Shown piece after piece: positions 1-8,152 of a stretch of 9,417 nt of DNA. Source of the stretch: an uncultured Muribaculaceae bacterium (lineage in GTDB: Bacteria; Bacteroidota; Bacteroidia; Bacteroidales; Muribaculaceae); NCBI GenBank assembly GCA_947178235.1, contig CAMWXQ010000024.1, positions 1 through 9,417 on the forward strand, written 5' to 3'. Positions within the stretch are counted from its first letter, which is position 1. The number at the start of each line of letters is the position of its first letter. A model generated the notes under the pieces. It made no database searches. It saw only the letters and a list, made by a program, of their open reading frames with translations, and was not told where the DNA came from. A program made the translations under genes and the position numbers.

Positions 1-1
1 C

Positions 2-1225
2 CGCATGATCGGCGCCGTGACCGAGAACGACTTCGTGGGCCTCAAAGACGGCAACTACATCAACTTCCAAGGCTCGAACAACTCCTCCCGCCTCATCGAG
101 AACATCACTCTCGAAGGAATAGGGTCGGACGCCACGCTCTACGGCTACGGAATCTGCTTCAAGCGCGCCCACAACATCGAGATCCGCAACCTCGGCATCA
201 TGCTCTTCGGCGACGACGCCATCTCGATGGACACCGACAACACCAATATCTGGCTCCACAACATCGACTTCTTCTATGGCAAGCCCGGCCACGACGCCGA
301 CCAGGTCAAGGGGGACGGCTCCATCGACATGAAGTATCGATCGACCCGCATATCCATCGCCTACAACCACTTCTTCGACTCGGGCAAGGTCATGGGCTGC
401 GGCGGCACCACGGGCGAGGATGTCAATCTGCTCATCACCTACCACCACAACTGGTTCGACCACACAGACTCGCGCTGTCCCCGACTGCACTATACCACAG
501 CCCACGTCTACAACAACTACTATGACGGCGTCCCGGTCTACTCGATCGGCAACACCACTGAGAGCAACGCATTTGTCGAGGGTAACTACTTCCGCAACTG
601 CAAGCGCCCCCTCATGATCTCTGGGCAGGGCACCGACGCCTACGACTCGAAGACAGGCACCTATACTCTCAAAGGCACATTCTCGGGGCAGAACGGCGGC
701 ATGACCAAGGCCTACGACAACCTCTTCACCAACGAGAATCAGATTCCCGTATGGCACACCGTCCACGCCACCCAGTTCGACGCCTACCTCGCATCGGCGC
801 GCAACGAGGTTGTCCCCGAGACGTTCGTGTCGGTCAAGGGCAAGTGGGCCTACAACAACTTCGACACCGCCCCCGACATGTATGTATCCACTCCCGACGC
901 ACCCGCCGACATCCCCGCAAAGGTTACAGGCTGGGCCGGCCGACAGGAGGGCGGAGACTTCAAGTGGCAGTTCGACAACTCGGTCGACGATGAGAACCAC
1001 GATGTCAACAAACCCCTCAAACAGGCCATACTCGACTATACCTCGAAGCTCCTCGGCGTCCAAGGCGAAGAGAGTTTCAATGACCTCAGCGGTCTCGCCG
1101 AGGTGATCACCACCTCATCGGACGAGGCAGCCTACTATGACCTCCAAGGGCACCGCGTTGCCCCCACCGCCCACGGCATCCTCATCAAGGTCGCCGACGG
1201 GAAAGCGGTTAAAATTAAGAATTGA
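2..1225 (+). CDS. Pectate lyase, PL1 family (5' truncated by window edge)
   Basis: This enzyme should cleave the alpha-1,4 linkages of homogalacturonan by calcium-dependent beta-elimination. The reading frame is open to the left edge, so the Met at base 5 is probably internal and the signal peptide and first helix turns lie outside. Counting from that Met, the PL1 core is recognisable. DGSID (104-108) with the Asp pair at 76/78 matches the calcium-binding acids of the PelC type. Lys128 sits in the SGKVMGCGG stretch. R157-C-P-R is the conserved arginine block before AHVYNNYYDG (166-175). The last Arg of the usual RxPxxR is His162 here. Residues 355-406 form a short Bacteroidetes-type C-terminal tail with YYDLQGHRV (377-385) and a lysine-rich end, probably for export or surface sorting. 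The PL9 gene follows at once, so the two are very likely co-transcribed. The family is secure; the exact substrate range is inferred. Confidence 0.9.
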   Translation, partial: RMIGAVTENDFVGLKDGNYINFQGSNNSSRLIENITLEGIGSDATLYGYGICFKRAHNIEIRNLGIMLFGDDAISMDTDNTNIWLHNIDFFYGKPGHDADQVKGDGSIDMKYRSTRISIAYNHFFDSGKVMGCGGTTGEDVNLLITYHHNWFDHTDSRCPRLHYTTAHVYNNYYDGVPVYSIGNTTESNAFVEGNYFRNCKRPLMISGQGTDAYDSKTGTYTLKGTFSGQNGGMTKAYDNLFTNENQIPVWHTVHATQFDAYLASARNEVVPETFVSVKGKWAYNNFDTAPDMYVSTPDAPADIPAKVTGWAGRQEGGDFKWQFDNSVDDENHDVNKPLKQAILDYTSKLLGVQGEESFNDLSGLAEVITTSSDEAAYYDLQGHRVAPTAHGILIKVADGKAVKIKN

Positions 1226-1230
1226 AAAAA

Positions 1231-4200
1231 ATGAAGACCATATCCACCACCATCGCCCTGCTGCTCTGCGCTTCGGCACAGGTACCGGCACAAGGTTACA
1301 CCTATCTCCCCGAAGGATTCGAGGGGGATGAGTGGCAGGCCAACAAGCCCGCTACAGTGACCTCGGCCACAGGCACATGGACCACAAACAAGAACCAGTC
1401 ATCGGCCGACCAGGCCCACGGTGGAGCCCGCAGCCTCTACTTCTCGGCCAAGGACGGACTCATGTCCCCCATGCTCGCCGAGGGTGCGGGGTATGTGATA
1501 TATTATGTACATGACACCAACCGCGAGATGCACGTCGAGGCCTCGCGCGACGGGCAGACCTGGACCGACTGCGAGACCTATAAGCTCACGGCGGACTGGA
1601 CCCGCCATGTGGCCGCCGTCGGTGACACCGAGGCCCGCTATGTACGCTTCCGCACGACCTCGAACGGCGGAATCTACCTCGACGACATCCTCATCACCAA
1701 ACCCGACGGCACCGACGCCGAGGGCACGGCATACGCCACAGACCTGCGCCTCCCCTACTTCACCCAGGACTTCGAGGACCGCTCGCAGTACCCCGGCTCC
1801 AAGTCGGAGACCGAAGCTACATTCGACATCCCGGGACAGGGGGAGTGGAAATATTGCCTCGCATACCGCAACACCAATGCCTCGTACATCCCCGACGCAT
1901 CGGCCTGCGGACTGCGCATGACAAAGAACGGATCCTACGTCGTCACTCCCGTGCTCGCACAGGGTGTCGTGGAAGTCACATTCGACGAGGGACGCGGCTC
2001 GCGCAAGCTCACGCTCTACACCTCGCGTGACGGGGGCGAGACATGGGAGCGCGCCGCCGACATAACCTCGGATGTACACAACAGCGTCCTCATCAACGAC
2101 AAGGATGTCAATCGACTGAAACTCGCCAACGAGAGTTCGAGCGACGCCGACATCGACAACCTCTGCGTCACCGCCTTCCCCCAAGGCACACCCGCGACCG
2201 TAGCCACGCTCGCCGCCGACGGCATCACCTCGTCCTCGGCCACACTCTCGGGCTCCGTGACCTCGCCCGGCGACCGTCCCCTCGTGGGTTGCGGCTTCTG
2301 CTGGTCGACCGAGGGAACCCCGACACTCTCCTCGGCCACCGTAACGGCCGAGACCGCCACCGACTTCACCGCCACACTCACGGGTCTCCCCGCAGGGACA
2401 CCCATACAGGCCCGTGCCTATGCACTGACCCTCGCGGGCGTGGCATACGGCGAGACGCTCACATTCACCACCCTCGACCCCTCGATACCCACCGTCATCA
2501 CCGGTGACGCCGAGATCGACGAGACCCGCAGCGACGAGACCGCGTTCGTGCTGCGTGTCGACGCCCGTGTCGCCGACCACGGCGGCCTCCCCGTCACCGA
2601 AGCGGGTGTATGCTGGGGCACCGCAGCCGAGCCTACCGTCGACGGGAAGAAAGTGATCGGCTACCCCTCGGAGACCGACGGCTCATACTCGGTCTACCTC
2701 ACCCTCGCCCCCGAGACATCGTGGCACATCCGCGCCTACGCCACCAATGGCCGCGGCACTGCCTATGGCGACGAGGTGGTCTTCACCACAGGCTCGATCG
2801 TACTCCCCGAGTACCCCCACAACGTATATTACTGCTCGCCCGAGGGCAATGACGCCACCGCCGACGGGTCGCAGGGCGCACCATACTACTCGTTGCAGAA
2901 GGCCGTCGACCGCGTACAACCCGGCGACACCATATATATGATGGCCGGCACGTACAAGTATGCCGAGCGCGTCAACATCGGCGTCATCGGCCAGAAGGGG
3001 AGCGGCATGATAGCCCTCCACTCGCTCGGCGGACGTGCCGTGCTCGACTTCGGCCAACAGGCCGTGGACGCAGCCAACCAGGGCATCCGCCACACGGGCA
3101 GCTACTGGCACTACTACGGCCTCGACATCATCAATGCGGGCGACAACGGCCTCCTCATCGAGCGCAACAAGCCCTCGGGAGGCTCGTACACCGACATCGC
3201 AGCCAACACCGAGCAGGGACACGACAACCTCATCGAGAACTGCGCCTTTGTCCGCAACGCCGACACGGGCCTGCAAATGAAGAACCTCGCATCCTTCAAC
3301 AAGGTCGTCAACTGTGACGCATACTACAACACCGACCCCGACCACGGTGACGCCGACGGGTTCGCCGTCAAGATCTCACACGGCGACGGCAACTACTTCT
3401 ACGGATGCCGCGCATGGCAGAACAGCGACGACGGCTGGGACCAGTTCATCAAGAAAGAGGGTGGCTTCCCCGACGACATCACCACCACGCTCGAATACTG
3501 CTGGGCCTTCCGCAACGGCATCCTCGAAGACGGCACCGCGAGCAAGGGGAACGGCAACGGATTCAAGATGGGCAGCAACGAGGGACGCAACAACGTGATC
3601 ATGAACCGATGCCTCGCCTTCGAGAACGTCAACAAGGGCTTCGACCAGAACCATAACACAGGCCACATGATTCTGAACAACTGCACCGGATACTCGGCCA
3701 AGGACACCTCCTCGAAGAGCCGCTACACATACCGCATCGACGAGCCTGTCGCCTCGGGGCACATCATCCGCCTCACCAACTGCGTGGCCGTCAGCGACGG
3801 CATCGCAGACCGCAACAAGTCGGACTACGCACCCCACTCCGTCAAGGGCGAACTGGTCACCTGTGACCTCAACACCCTCCCTGCGGACTATGTGAGCGTC
3901 GACTGGAAGGACACCACCGCCCCGCGCAACGCCGACGGCTCGCTCCCGGTGCTCGACTTCATGCGCATCCGTCCCGGCAATGACAAGCTCATCGACAAGG
4001 GCTCGGAGGTGATTCCGTTCGACGGCCAGCACCATGCCGCCGAGGGTATCCTCTTCAACGGCCTCGCACCCGACCTCGGATGCTTCGAGACAGGCGAACC
4101 CCTCTCGGGCATCACCGACGTCACCCTCTCCCCCTCGGGCCGCAAACTCGAACTCACCTCGACCCGCTCGGGTCTCCGCCTCGTCACCGTCCGCGGAGCC

Positions 4201-4371
4201 TCGGCCGACGAACAGTTCATCCTCCGAATCCACGACATCGCCGGGCGCCTCATCGCAGCGCACAGCTTCGCGGGAGCCACCACAGCCGTCAACCTCGCAG
4301 GGTACAACGGCGCGGTCATCATCTCCGTGAGCTCGGCCACAGAAACAATGACACTCAAAGCTGCTTACTGA
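1231..4371 (+). CDS. Multimodular pectate lyase, PL9 family, secreted
   Basis: A 1046-residue secreted pectate/exopolygalacturonate lyase. From the ATG at 1231: signal peptide 1-22; two beta-sandwich-like modules (about 24-158 and 174-316), possibly carbohydrate-binding; two FN3-like modules (about 322-416 and 419-522) sharing the G-x-CW...RAYA...AYG...FTT pattern; a parallel beta-helix catalytic domain from about 531 to 955; and a T9SS-like C-terminal tail (about 961-1046). The catalytic part opens with VYYCSPEGNDATADGS and carries DADGFAVK (707-714), NSDDGWDQF (731-739) and GNGFKMG (775-781). By comparison with the characterised enzyme Pel9A, Asp709, Asp733, Asp734 and Asp737 would bind calcium and Lys779 would be the catalytic base. 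A TTG at 1222 in the same frame would add MKK and overlap the upstream stop. I prefer the ATG because it gives a normal signal peptide five bases after that stop. Substrate is inferred from family. Confidence 0.92.
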   Translation: MKTISTTIALLLCASAQVPAQGYTYLPEGFEGDEWQANKPATVTSATGTWTTNKNQSSADQAHGGARSLYFSAKDGLMSPMLAEGAGYVIYYVHDTNREMHVEASRDGQTWTDCETYKLTADWTRHVAAVGDTEARYVRFRTTSNGGIYLDDILITKPDGTDAEGTAYATDLRLPYFTQDFEDRSQYPGSKSETEATFDIPGQGEWKYCLAYRNTNASYIPDASACGLRMTKNGSYVVTPVLAQGVVEVTFDEGRGSRKLTLYTSRDGGETWERAADITSDVHNSVLINDKDVNRLKLANESSSDADIDNLCVTAFPQGTPATVATLAADGITSSSATLSGSVTSPGDRPLVGCGFCWSTEGTPTLSSATVTAETATDFTATLTGLPAGTPIQARAYALTLAGVAYGETLTFTTLDPSIPTVITGDAEIDETRSDETAFVLRVDARVADHGGLPVTEAGVCWGTAAEPTVDGKKVIGYPSETDGSYSVYLTLAPETSWHIRAYATNGRGTAYGDEVVFTTGSIVLPEYPHNVYYCSPEGNDATADGSQGAPYYSLQKAVDRVQPGDTIYMMAGTYKYAERVNIGVIGQKGSGMIALHSLGGRAVLDFGQQAVDAANQGIRHTGSYWHYYGLDIINAGDNGLLIERNKPSGGSYTDIAANTEQGHDNLIENCAFVRNADTGLQMKNLASFNKVVNCDAYYNTDPDHGDADGFAVKISHGDGNYFYGCRAWQNSDDGWDQFIKKEGGFPDDITTTLEYCWAFRNGILEDGTASKGNGNGFKMGSNEGRNNVIMNRCLAFENVNKGFDQNHNTGHMILNNCTGYSAKDTSSKSRYTYRIDEPVASGHIIRLTNCVAVSDGIADRNKSDYAPHSVKGELVTCDLNTLPADYVSVDWKDTTAPRNADGSLPVLDFMRIRPGNDKLIDKGSEVIPFDGQHHAAEGILFNGLAPDLGCFETGEPLSGITDVTLSPSGRKLELTSTRSGLRLVTVRGASADEQFILRIHDIAGRLIAAHSFAGATTAVNLAGYNGAVIISVSSATETMTLKAAY

Positions 4372-4415
4372 ACATAGACAGATATTATAGATAGATACAG
4401 ACCCTCGAAAACACA
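4372..4415. other. Convergent intergenic gap without visible terminator
   Basis: These 44 bases separate the TGA of the PL9 gene from the TAG of the oppositely oriented regulator. The stretch is AT-rich with a short ATAGATAGATA run. I see no stem of useful length followed by a T run on either strand. The two transcripts may therefore overlap at their 3' ends, or terminate by a factor-dependent route. Confidence 0.5.
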
Positions 4416-7400
4416 CTATTGATTCTCTTGGACGTGACGCCAATCCACATACTGGGTTGGCGTCATATCCATTTCGGCCTTGAAGCAACGCGAGAAATAC
4501 TTGGGATCGGAGAATCCCACGGCGTATGCGACCTCGGAGATCGACTTGCCCCCACGGTCGAGCAGACGCAGGGCCTGTTTGATGCGCACCTGCTTGATGA
4601 AGTCGACGGGGGTGACCCCTGCGACCTCCCTCATCATCCCGTAGAGGGCAGTGCGGCTCATCCCCAGATGGCGCGCGAGGTCTTCGACCACGAGGTCGGG
4701 GTTCGATACATTCTCTATCACGAAGGACGTACACTTCTCCATGAACTCACGCTGGCGGGTCTCCTTCTCGTCGCGCGGAGGTGTCGCGCCCGACGTCATG
4801 CCGAAGTCGGCATGGATCCTGTCGGCGGACATGAGCAGCGAGTACTTGTTCTGGGTGAGGGTGCGCATACGGCGCAGATAGATGATGTTCCAGATGAGTG
4901 CGGCCACGAATCCCGCGGCCAGGAGAGCCATCAGCAGACGGAACCACAGGCGCTCGGTGGTCCTCGGCGTCACGTCGAGTACCAGTCGGCGACCCGCGGC
5001 CTGCCAGTTGCCGTCCCGGTCGGTGACCTCGATGAGCAGGGTGTGCTCGCCGGGGTTGATGTTGTCGAACGCCACGGTCGGCTGAGGTCCCTCGGTATAG
5101 CTCCACTCGTCCTCGCCTTCGAGACGGTAGCGGAAGCGCGAGGTATCCGTCCCGTCATACTCCATGGCCGAGATACAGAGCGTGAAACTGCGGTGCGCAG
5201 GGTCGATCGTGAGCGTATCGGGATTGTCGAGGGGGGTGATGTCCGCCGTATTGCGGAACCGTATGCCCGTGAGGGCTATGCGGCGGTCCTTGGGCGAGAA
5301 ATTGAGCAGCGAGGGTATGAACCTCAGCACTCCCGACGAGGCACCGATATAGATGGTGTCCCCCATGATGGCCGGGGCGGCCTCGGTGAGTGCGAACTGA
5401 GCCCCGAAGCTGTCCGAGCCAAAGTTGATGCAGCGGCCCGAGGCTGTGTCGTAGCCTGTGAGCGAGTGCTCGCCCGTGATCCAGAGGCGCCGTCCGTCAC
5501 AGGCCATCCCCTTCATGCGGCTCGATGTCGCCTCGGCCGACAGGGGGATAGGTGTGAAGCTGAGCGCAGCGTCGGTGAGTGTCGATACGGGCAGACGCGA
5601 GAGGCCGCCCCCGAACACGCAGACATATGCGCTGTCGGCGACGGTGGCGAAGCCCATTATATCATTGCCATTGAGCCCGTCGGGGGCCGACGAGTAGGTC
5701 GCGGTGCGGAATCGCCCGTCTGCGAGGTCGAGCACAGTGAGCCCCTCGGCAGTGGATAGCACCAGAGCCTTGCCGACCTCGGCTATGGATCGGATTTTCA
5801 TCCCCGCGGGTTGACCCGGTGTCTGGACAAAGTTCATTCCGCCCGCCGCAGGATGCGCCTGTGACAGACCGCCCCCGTAGGAGCCGAGCCACGCCGAGCC
5901 ATCGCGCACGAAGCGGATGTCATAGATGGTGTCGGACCTCAGGGAGTGCGGGTCCGCGGAGTCGTGCAGATAGTGGGCGATGTCGAATCCCCTGGCCGCC
6001 GTGCGCGGGGTGAGGATATAGAGCCCATCCCCCTTTGTTCCGGCCCACACACTCCCGTCGGGAGCCTGGCCGAGTACATATACGGGGCGCGAGGTGAGCG
6101 GGACAGGGGTGGTCGAAAGATTGCCCGACGGGGACACCCAACCCTCCTCGCCGACACGCAGGAGATTGTCGCGGTCGGCAGTCCACAGGCGTCCGTGGCG
6201 GTCGGCCATCAGTGCGCGGATCTCGGCGCCCGAGGGATTCGGGAGGTACTCGAAACCTTCGGGCATGAAGGTTATGCAGTCTGCGCCACCCTGGTGGAAG
6301 ACCCAGAGGTTGCGGTCATGATCCACGAGCGACTTCTTGATTTCGGCCGGGGCATAGTGTCCGATATTCCCCGCTGCGTCCGACACCTCGCACGGGTCGA
6401 GCTGCATGGTGACGGGATTGTAGCGCGAGAGGATACCCCCGCGCGGCATGACGATGACATTGCCCGCGGCATCCTCCATCGCCATGTGCTGCTCCTTGCT
6501 CTCCTTGGGCAGGGGTGCGGGGAGCGTATGGAGTTCGGTGGCCCCGCCCTCGTCGGGGTCATCCATGAGCGTCACGCGCCCGGGCTCGCCGAAGCCCCAT
6601 GCGCGGCCCCGCGAGTCCTTGTAGAGATATGTGGCGGGGTGGGTCGAGTAGCGGAACATACGTCCGTCGAGGAGATTGACCCCGAAGATACCCTTGTCCG
6701 TGGCGATGACCACGCAGTCGGCCACACGCAGCGTATGGTTGACCTTGACACCAGGGATTCCGACAGGGTCGAACCTGCGCCCCGCGGCGCCGTGGCGGTC
6801 GAACTCGGCCACACTGCCGTCACGCCCGACGAGGACGGTACGGCCATTGATGATGAATACGTTGAACCATTTGCCCGGCACCGAGTAGCCCCGCGTATGG
6901 TTGCGTGCCTCGCGGTCGCCGATGACCCACTCGTCCGACTCCTCGTGGAGCGTGACGATGCGCACACCCTCGACGGGCGAGATCGTGCGACCCTCCTCGC
7001 CGTACCTCACCGCCCTGCCGTCGCGCAGGAGCACCCATACGGCGCCGTTGCGGAGCGGCATCAGCTTCTTGACCCTCATCTCGGAGAGGAGCGAGTCTGC
7101 GGAGAGGAGATCTTCGAAGTGCTGGGTACGGGTGTCGAAGGTGAAGAGCCTGTTGTCCGACGAGACGCACCACACCTTCCCTGCCTTGTCGAAGCGGATG
7201 TTGTAGATGCGGTTGGATGTGATGGCCCCGTCCGAGAGGGCTATCGGGCGGAATGTATGCGAGTTGATACCGTCGAAGCGCAAGAGGCCGTCCCATGTAG
7301 CGAACCACATGAGCCCAACGGGGTCCTGCTGTACATTGGAGATATGGCTGCGCGCAACGGGATGGTCGGGCCCGAAGACGCGCCGCCGCGCACGGTAGGG

Positions 7401-7481
7401 CGCACCCATGCAGCTCTCGGCCACCCCGAGGAGGATGGCGGCGAGCACGACTATGGTGCGGACGGCTCGGCTGAGGGTCAT
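4416..7481 (-). CDS. Membrane one-component PUL regulator: propeller, Y_Y_Y, TM, AraC HTH
   Basis: A 1021-residue predicted inner-membrane sensor and transcription factor. The start at 7481 (MTLSRAVRTIVVLAAILLG) gives a signal peptide or N-terminal anchor and an ATGA overlap with nth. A longer frame to 7532 adds 17 residues that look like nth read out of frame. Residues about 46-735 hold two-component-regulator propeller repeats; examples are VGLMWFATWDGLLRFDG (55-71) and, further on, DGSVWAGTKGDGLYIL. Residues 737-842 form the Y_Y_Y-like domain, with FRYRLEGEDEWSY and a PGEHTLLIEVTDRDGNW motif. One transmembrane helix lies at 845-869, followed by Arg-Arg. The AraC domain (about 913-1017) has both helix-turn-helix units, DLARHLGMSRTALYGMM and EVAYAVGFSDPKYFSRCFK. 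Only about 44 residues separate membrane and DNA-binding domain, so HisKA, HATPase and receiver domains are absent. It faces the pectate lyase genes and probably responds to pectin fragments; that ligand is inferred from position only. Confidence 0.9.
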   Translation of the reverse strand: MTLSRAVRTIVVLAAILLGVAESCMGAPYRARRRVFGPDHPVARSHISNVQQDPVGLMWFATWDGLLRFDGINSHTFRPIALSDGAITSNRIYNIRFDKAGKVWCVSSDNRLFTFDTRTQHFEDLLSADSLLSEMRVKKLMPLRNGAVWVLLRDGRAVRYGEEGRTISPVEGVRIVTLHEESDEWVIGDREARNHTRGYSVPGKWFNVFIINGRTVLVGRDGSVAEFDRHGAAGRRFDPVGIPGVKVNHTLRVADCVVIATDKGIFGVNLLDGRMFRYSTHPATYLYKDSRGRAWGFGEPGRVTLMDDPDEGGATELHTLPAPLPKESKEQHMAMEDAAGNVIVMPRGGILSRYNPVTMQLDPCEVSDAAGNIGHYAPAEIKKSLVDHDRNLWVFHQGGADCITFMPEGFEYLPNPSGAEIRALMADRHGRLWTADRDNLLRVGEEGWVSPSGNLSTTPVPLTSRPVYVLGQAPDGSVWAGTKGDGLYILTPRTAARGFDIAHYLHDSADPHSLRSDTIYDIRFVRDGSAWLGSYGGGLSQAHPAAGGMNFVQTPGQPAGMKIRSIAEVGKALVLSTAEGLTVLDLADGRFRTATYSSAPDGLNGNDIMGFATVADSAYVCVFGGGLSRLPVSTLTDAALSFTPIPLSAEATSSRMKGMACDGRRLWITGEHSLTGYDTASGRCINFGSDSFGAQFALTEAAPAIMGDTIYIGASSGVLRFIPSLLNFSPKDRRIALTGIRFRNTADITPLDNPDTLTIDPAHRSFTLCISAMEYDGTDTSRFRYRLEGEDEWSYTEGPQPTVAFDNINPGEHTLLIEVTDRDGNWQAAGRRLVLDVTPRTTERLWFRLLMALLAAGFVAALIWNIIYLRRMRTLTQNKYSLLMSADRIHADFGMTSGATPPRDEKETRQREFMEKCTSFVIENVSNPDLVVEDLARHLGMSRTALYGMMREVAGVTPVDFIKQVRIKQALRLLDRGGKSISEVAYAVGFSDPKYFSRCFKAEMDMTPTQYVDWRHVQENQ

Positions 7482-8143
7482 TTGGTCTCTTTCGCGGCTG
7501 AGTCTTTGGTGGTTTTCTGGTAGTAGCGGCATACGGGACGGAGTCCGCAGTTGAGGCAGTCGGGGCGGCGCGCCTTGCAGACATACCGCCCGTGCAGGAT
7601 GAGCCAGTGGTGCGCCTTGGGCACAATCTCTTCGGGGATGTGGCGCATGAGAGTCTTCTCGGTGGCCAGCGGGGTCTTGCTCCCCGTGGTGAGGCCGATG
7701 CGCTCGCTGACGCGGAAGACGTGGGTGTCGACGGCCATGGCGGCGCGGTTGAATACCACCGAGAGGATGACGTTGGCCGTCTTGCGCCCTACGCCCGGGA
7801 GGCTCATGAGCGAGTCTATGTCCGACGGCACCTCGCCCCCGAACTCATCCACGAGCCTGCGGGCCATGCCGCTGAGCGAGCGGGTCTTGTTGTTCGGGTA
7901 TGAGACGCTGCGGATATAGGGGAAAATTTCTTCTTCCGAGGCCGCGGCGAGCGCCTCGGGTGTGGGGAAGGCCTCGAACAGAGGCGGGGTCACGATATTG
8001 ACACGCTTGTCGGTACACTGGGCCGAGAGAATCACCGCCACGAGGAGCTGGTAGGGATTCTCGAAGTGGAGTTCGGTCTCTGCGACGGACATCGCCTCGG
8101 CAAACCACTCCAACACACGGGCATAGCGTTCCTTCAGTGTCAT
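7478..8143 (-). CDS. nth: Endonuclease III (DNA N-glycosylase/AP lyase)
   Basis: Cytoplasmic base-excision-repair enzyme that removes oxidised pyrimidines and nicks the resulting abasic site. The 221 residues match the usual family length. The helix-hairpin-helix is LPGVGRKTA (115-123), with catalytic Lys121 matching E. coli Lys120. The catalytic Asp is Asp139 in VDTHVFRV. The [4Fe-4S] cluster ligands are Cys189, Cys196, Cys199 and Cys205, in exact C-x6-C-x2-C-x5-C spacing. All key residues are present, so the gene looks intact. The ATG at 8143 is the natural start, and no Shine-Dalgarno is visible, as is usual in Bacteroidetes. Its TGA overlaps the regulator's ATG by four bases, which suggests translational coupling. 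Upstream lies the palindromic element and then pheS; I found no TAnnTTTG promoter in that gap. Confidence 0.97.
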   Translation of the reverse strand: MTLKERYARVLEWFAEAMSVAETELHFENPYQLLVAVILSAQCTDKRVNIVTPPLFEAFPTPEALAAASEEEIFPYIRSVSYPNNKTRSLSGMARRLVDEFGGEVPSDIDSLMSLPGVGRKTANVILSVVFNRAAMAVDTHVFRVSERIGLTTGSKTPLATEKTLMRHIPEEIVPKAHHWLILHGRYVCKARRPDCLNCGLRPVCRYYQKTTKDSAAKETK

Positions 8144-8152
8144 GAAATCGAA

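Noticed and set aside
1213..1223. AATTAAGAATT at the PL1/PL9 junction, identical to part of the palindromic element's arm
   Set aside because: Eleven AT-rich bases are fully accounted for by the lysine and asparagine codons at the PL1 end. There is no inverted partner or 9-base array nearby.
1399..2580. Minus-strand open frame of 393 codons opposite the PL9 N-terminal modules
   Set aside because: It is antisense to a well supported secreted protein, with a Gly/Arg/Val-rich sequence and no family resemblance.
3376..4734. Minus-strand open frame of 452 codons across the PL9 3' half and the regulator's end
   Set aside because: It overlaps two confident genes, crosses their intergenic gap, and its Arg/Gly/Val-rich translation looks like a shadow of GC-rich codons.
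4419..5759. Plus-strand open frame of 446 codons opposite the regulator's C-terminal third
   Set aside because: It is antisense to the AraC, transmembrane and Y_Y_Y regions. The translation shows no domain pattern, and the lack of stops follows from high GC content.
5946..7523. Long plus-strand open frame (525 codons) opposite the regulator
   Set aside because: It lies wholly within the regulator and nth on the opposite strand, its translation has no recognisable motif, and its composition is that of a GC-rich shadow frame. The minus-strand product is a clear domain protein throughout.
7482..7532. Upstream start giving the regulator 17 more residues
   Set aside because: The extra residues overlap the end of nth and would place a charged stretch before the signal peptide. 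The ATG at 7481 gives a clean signal sequence and a standard ATGA overlap.
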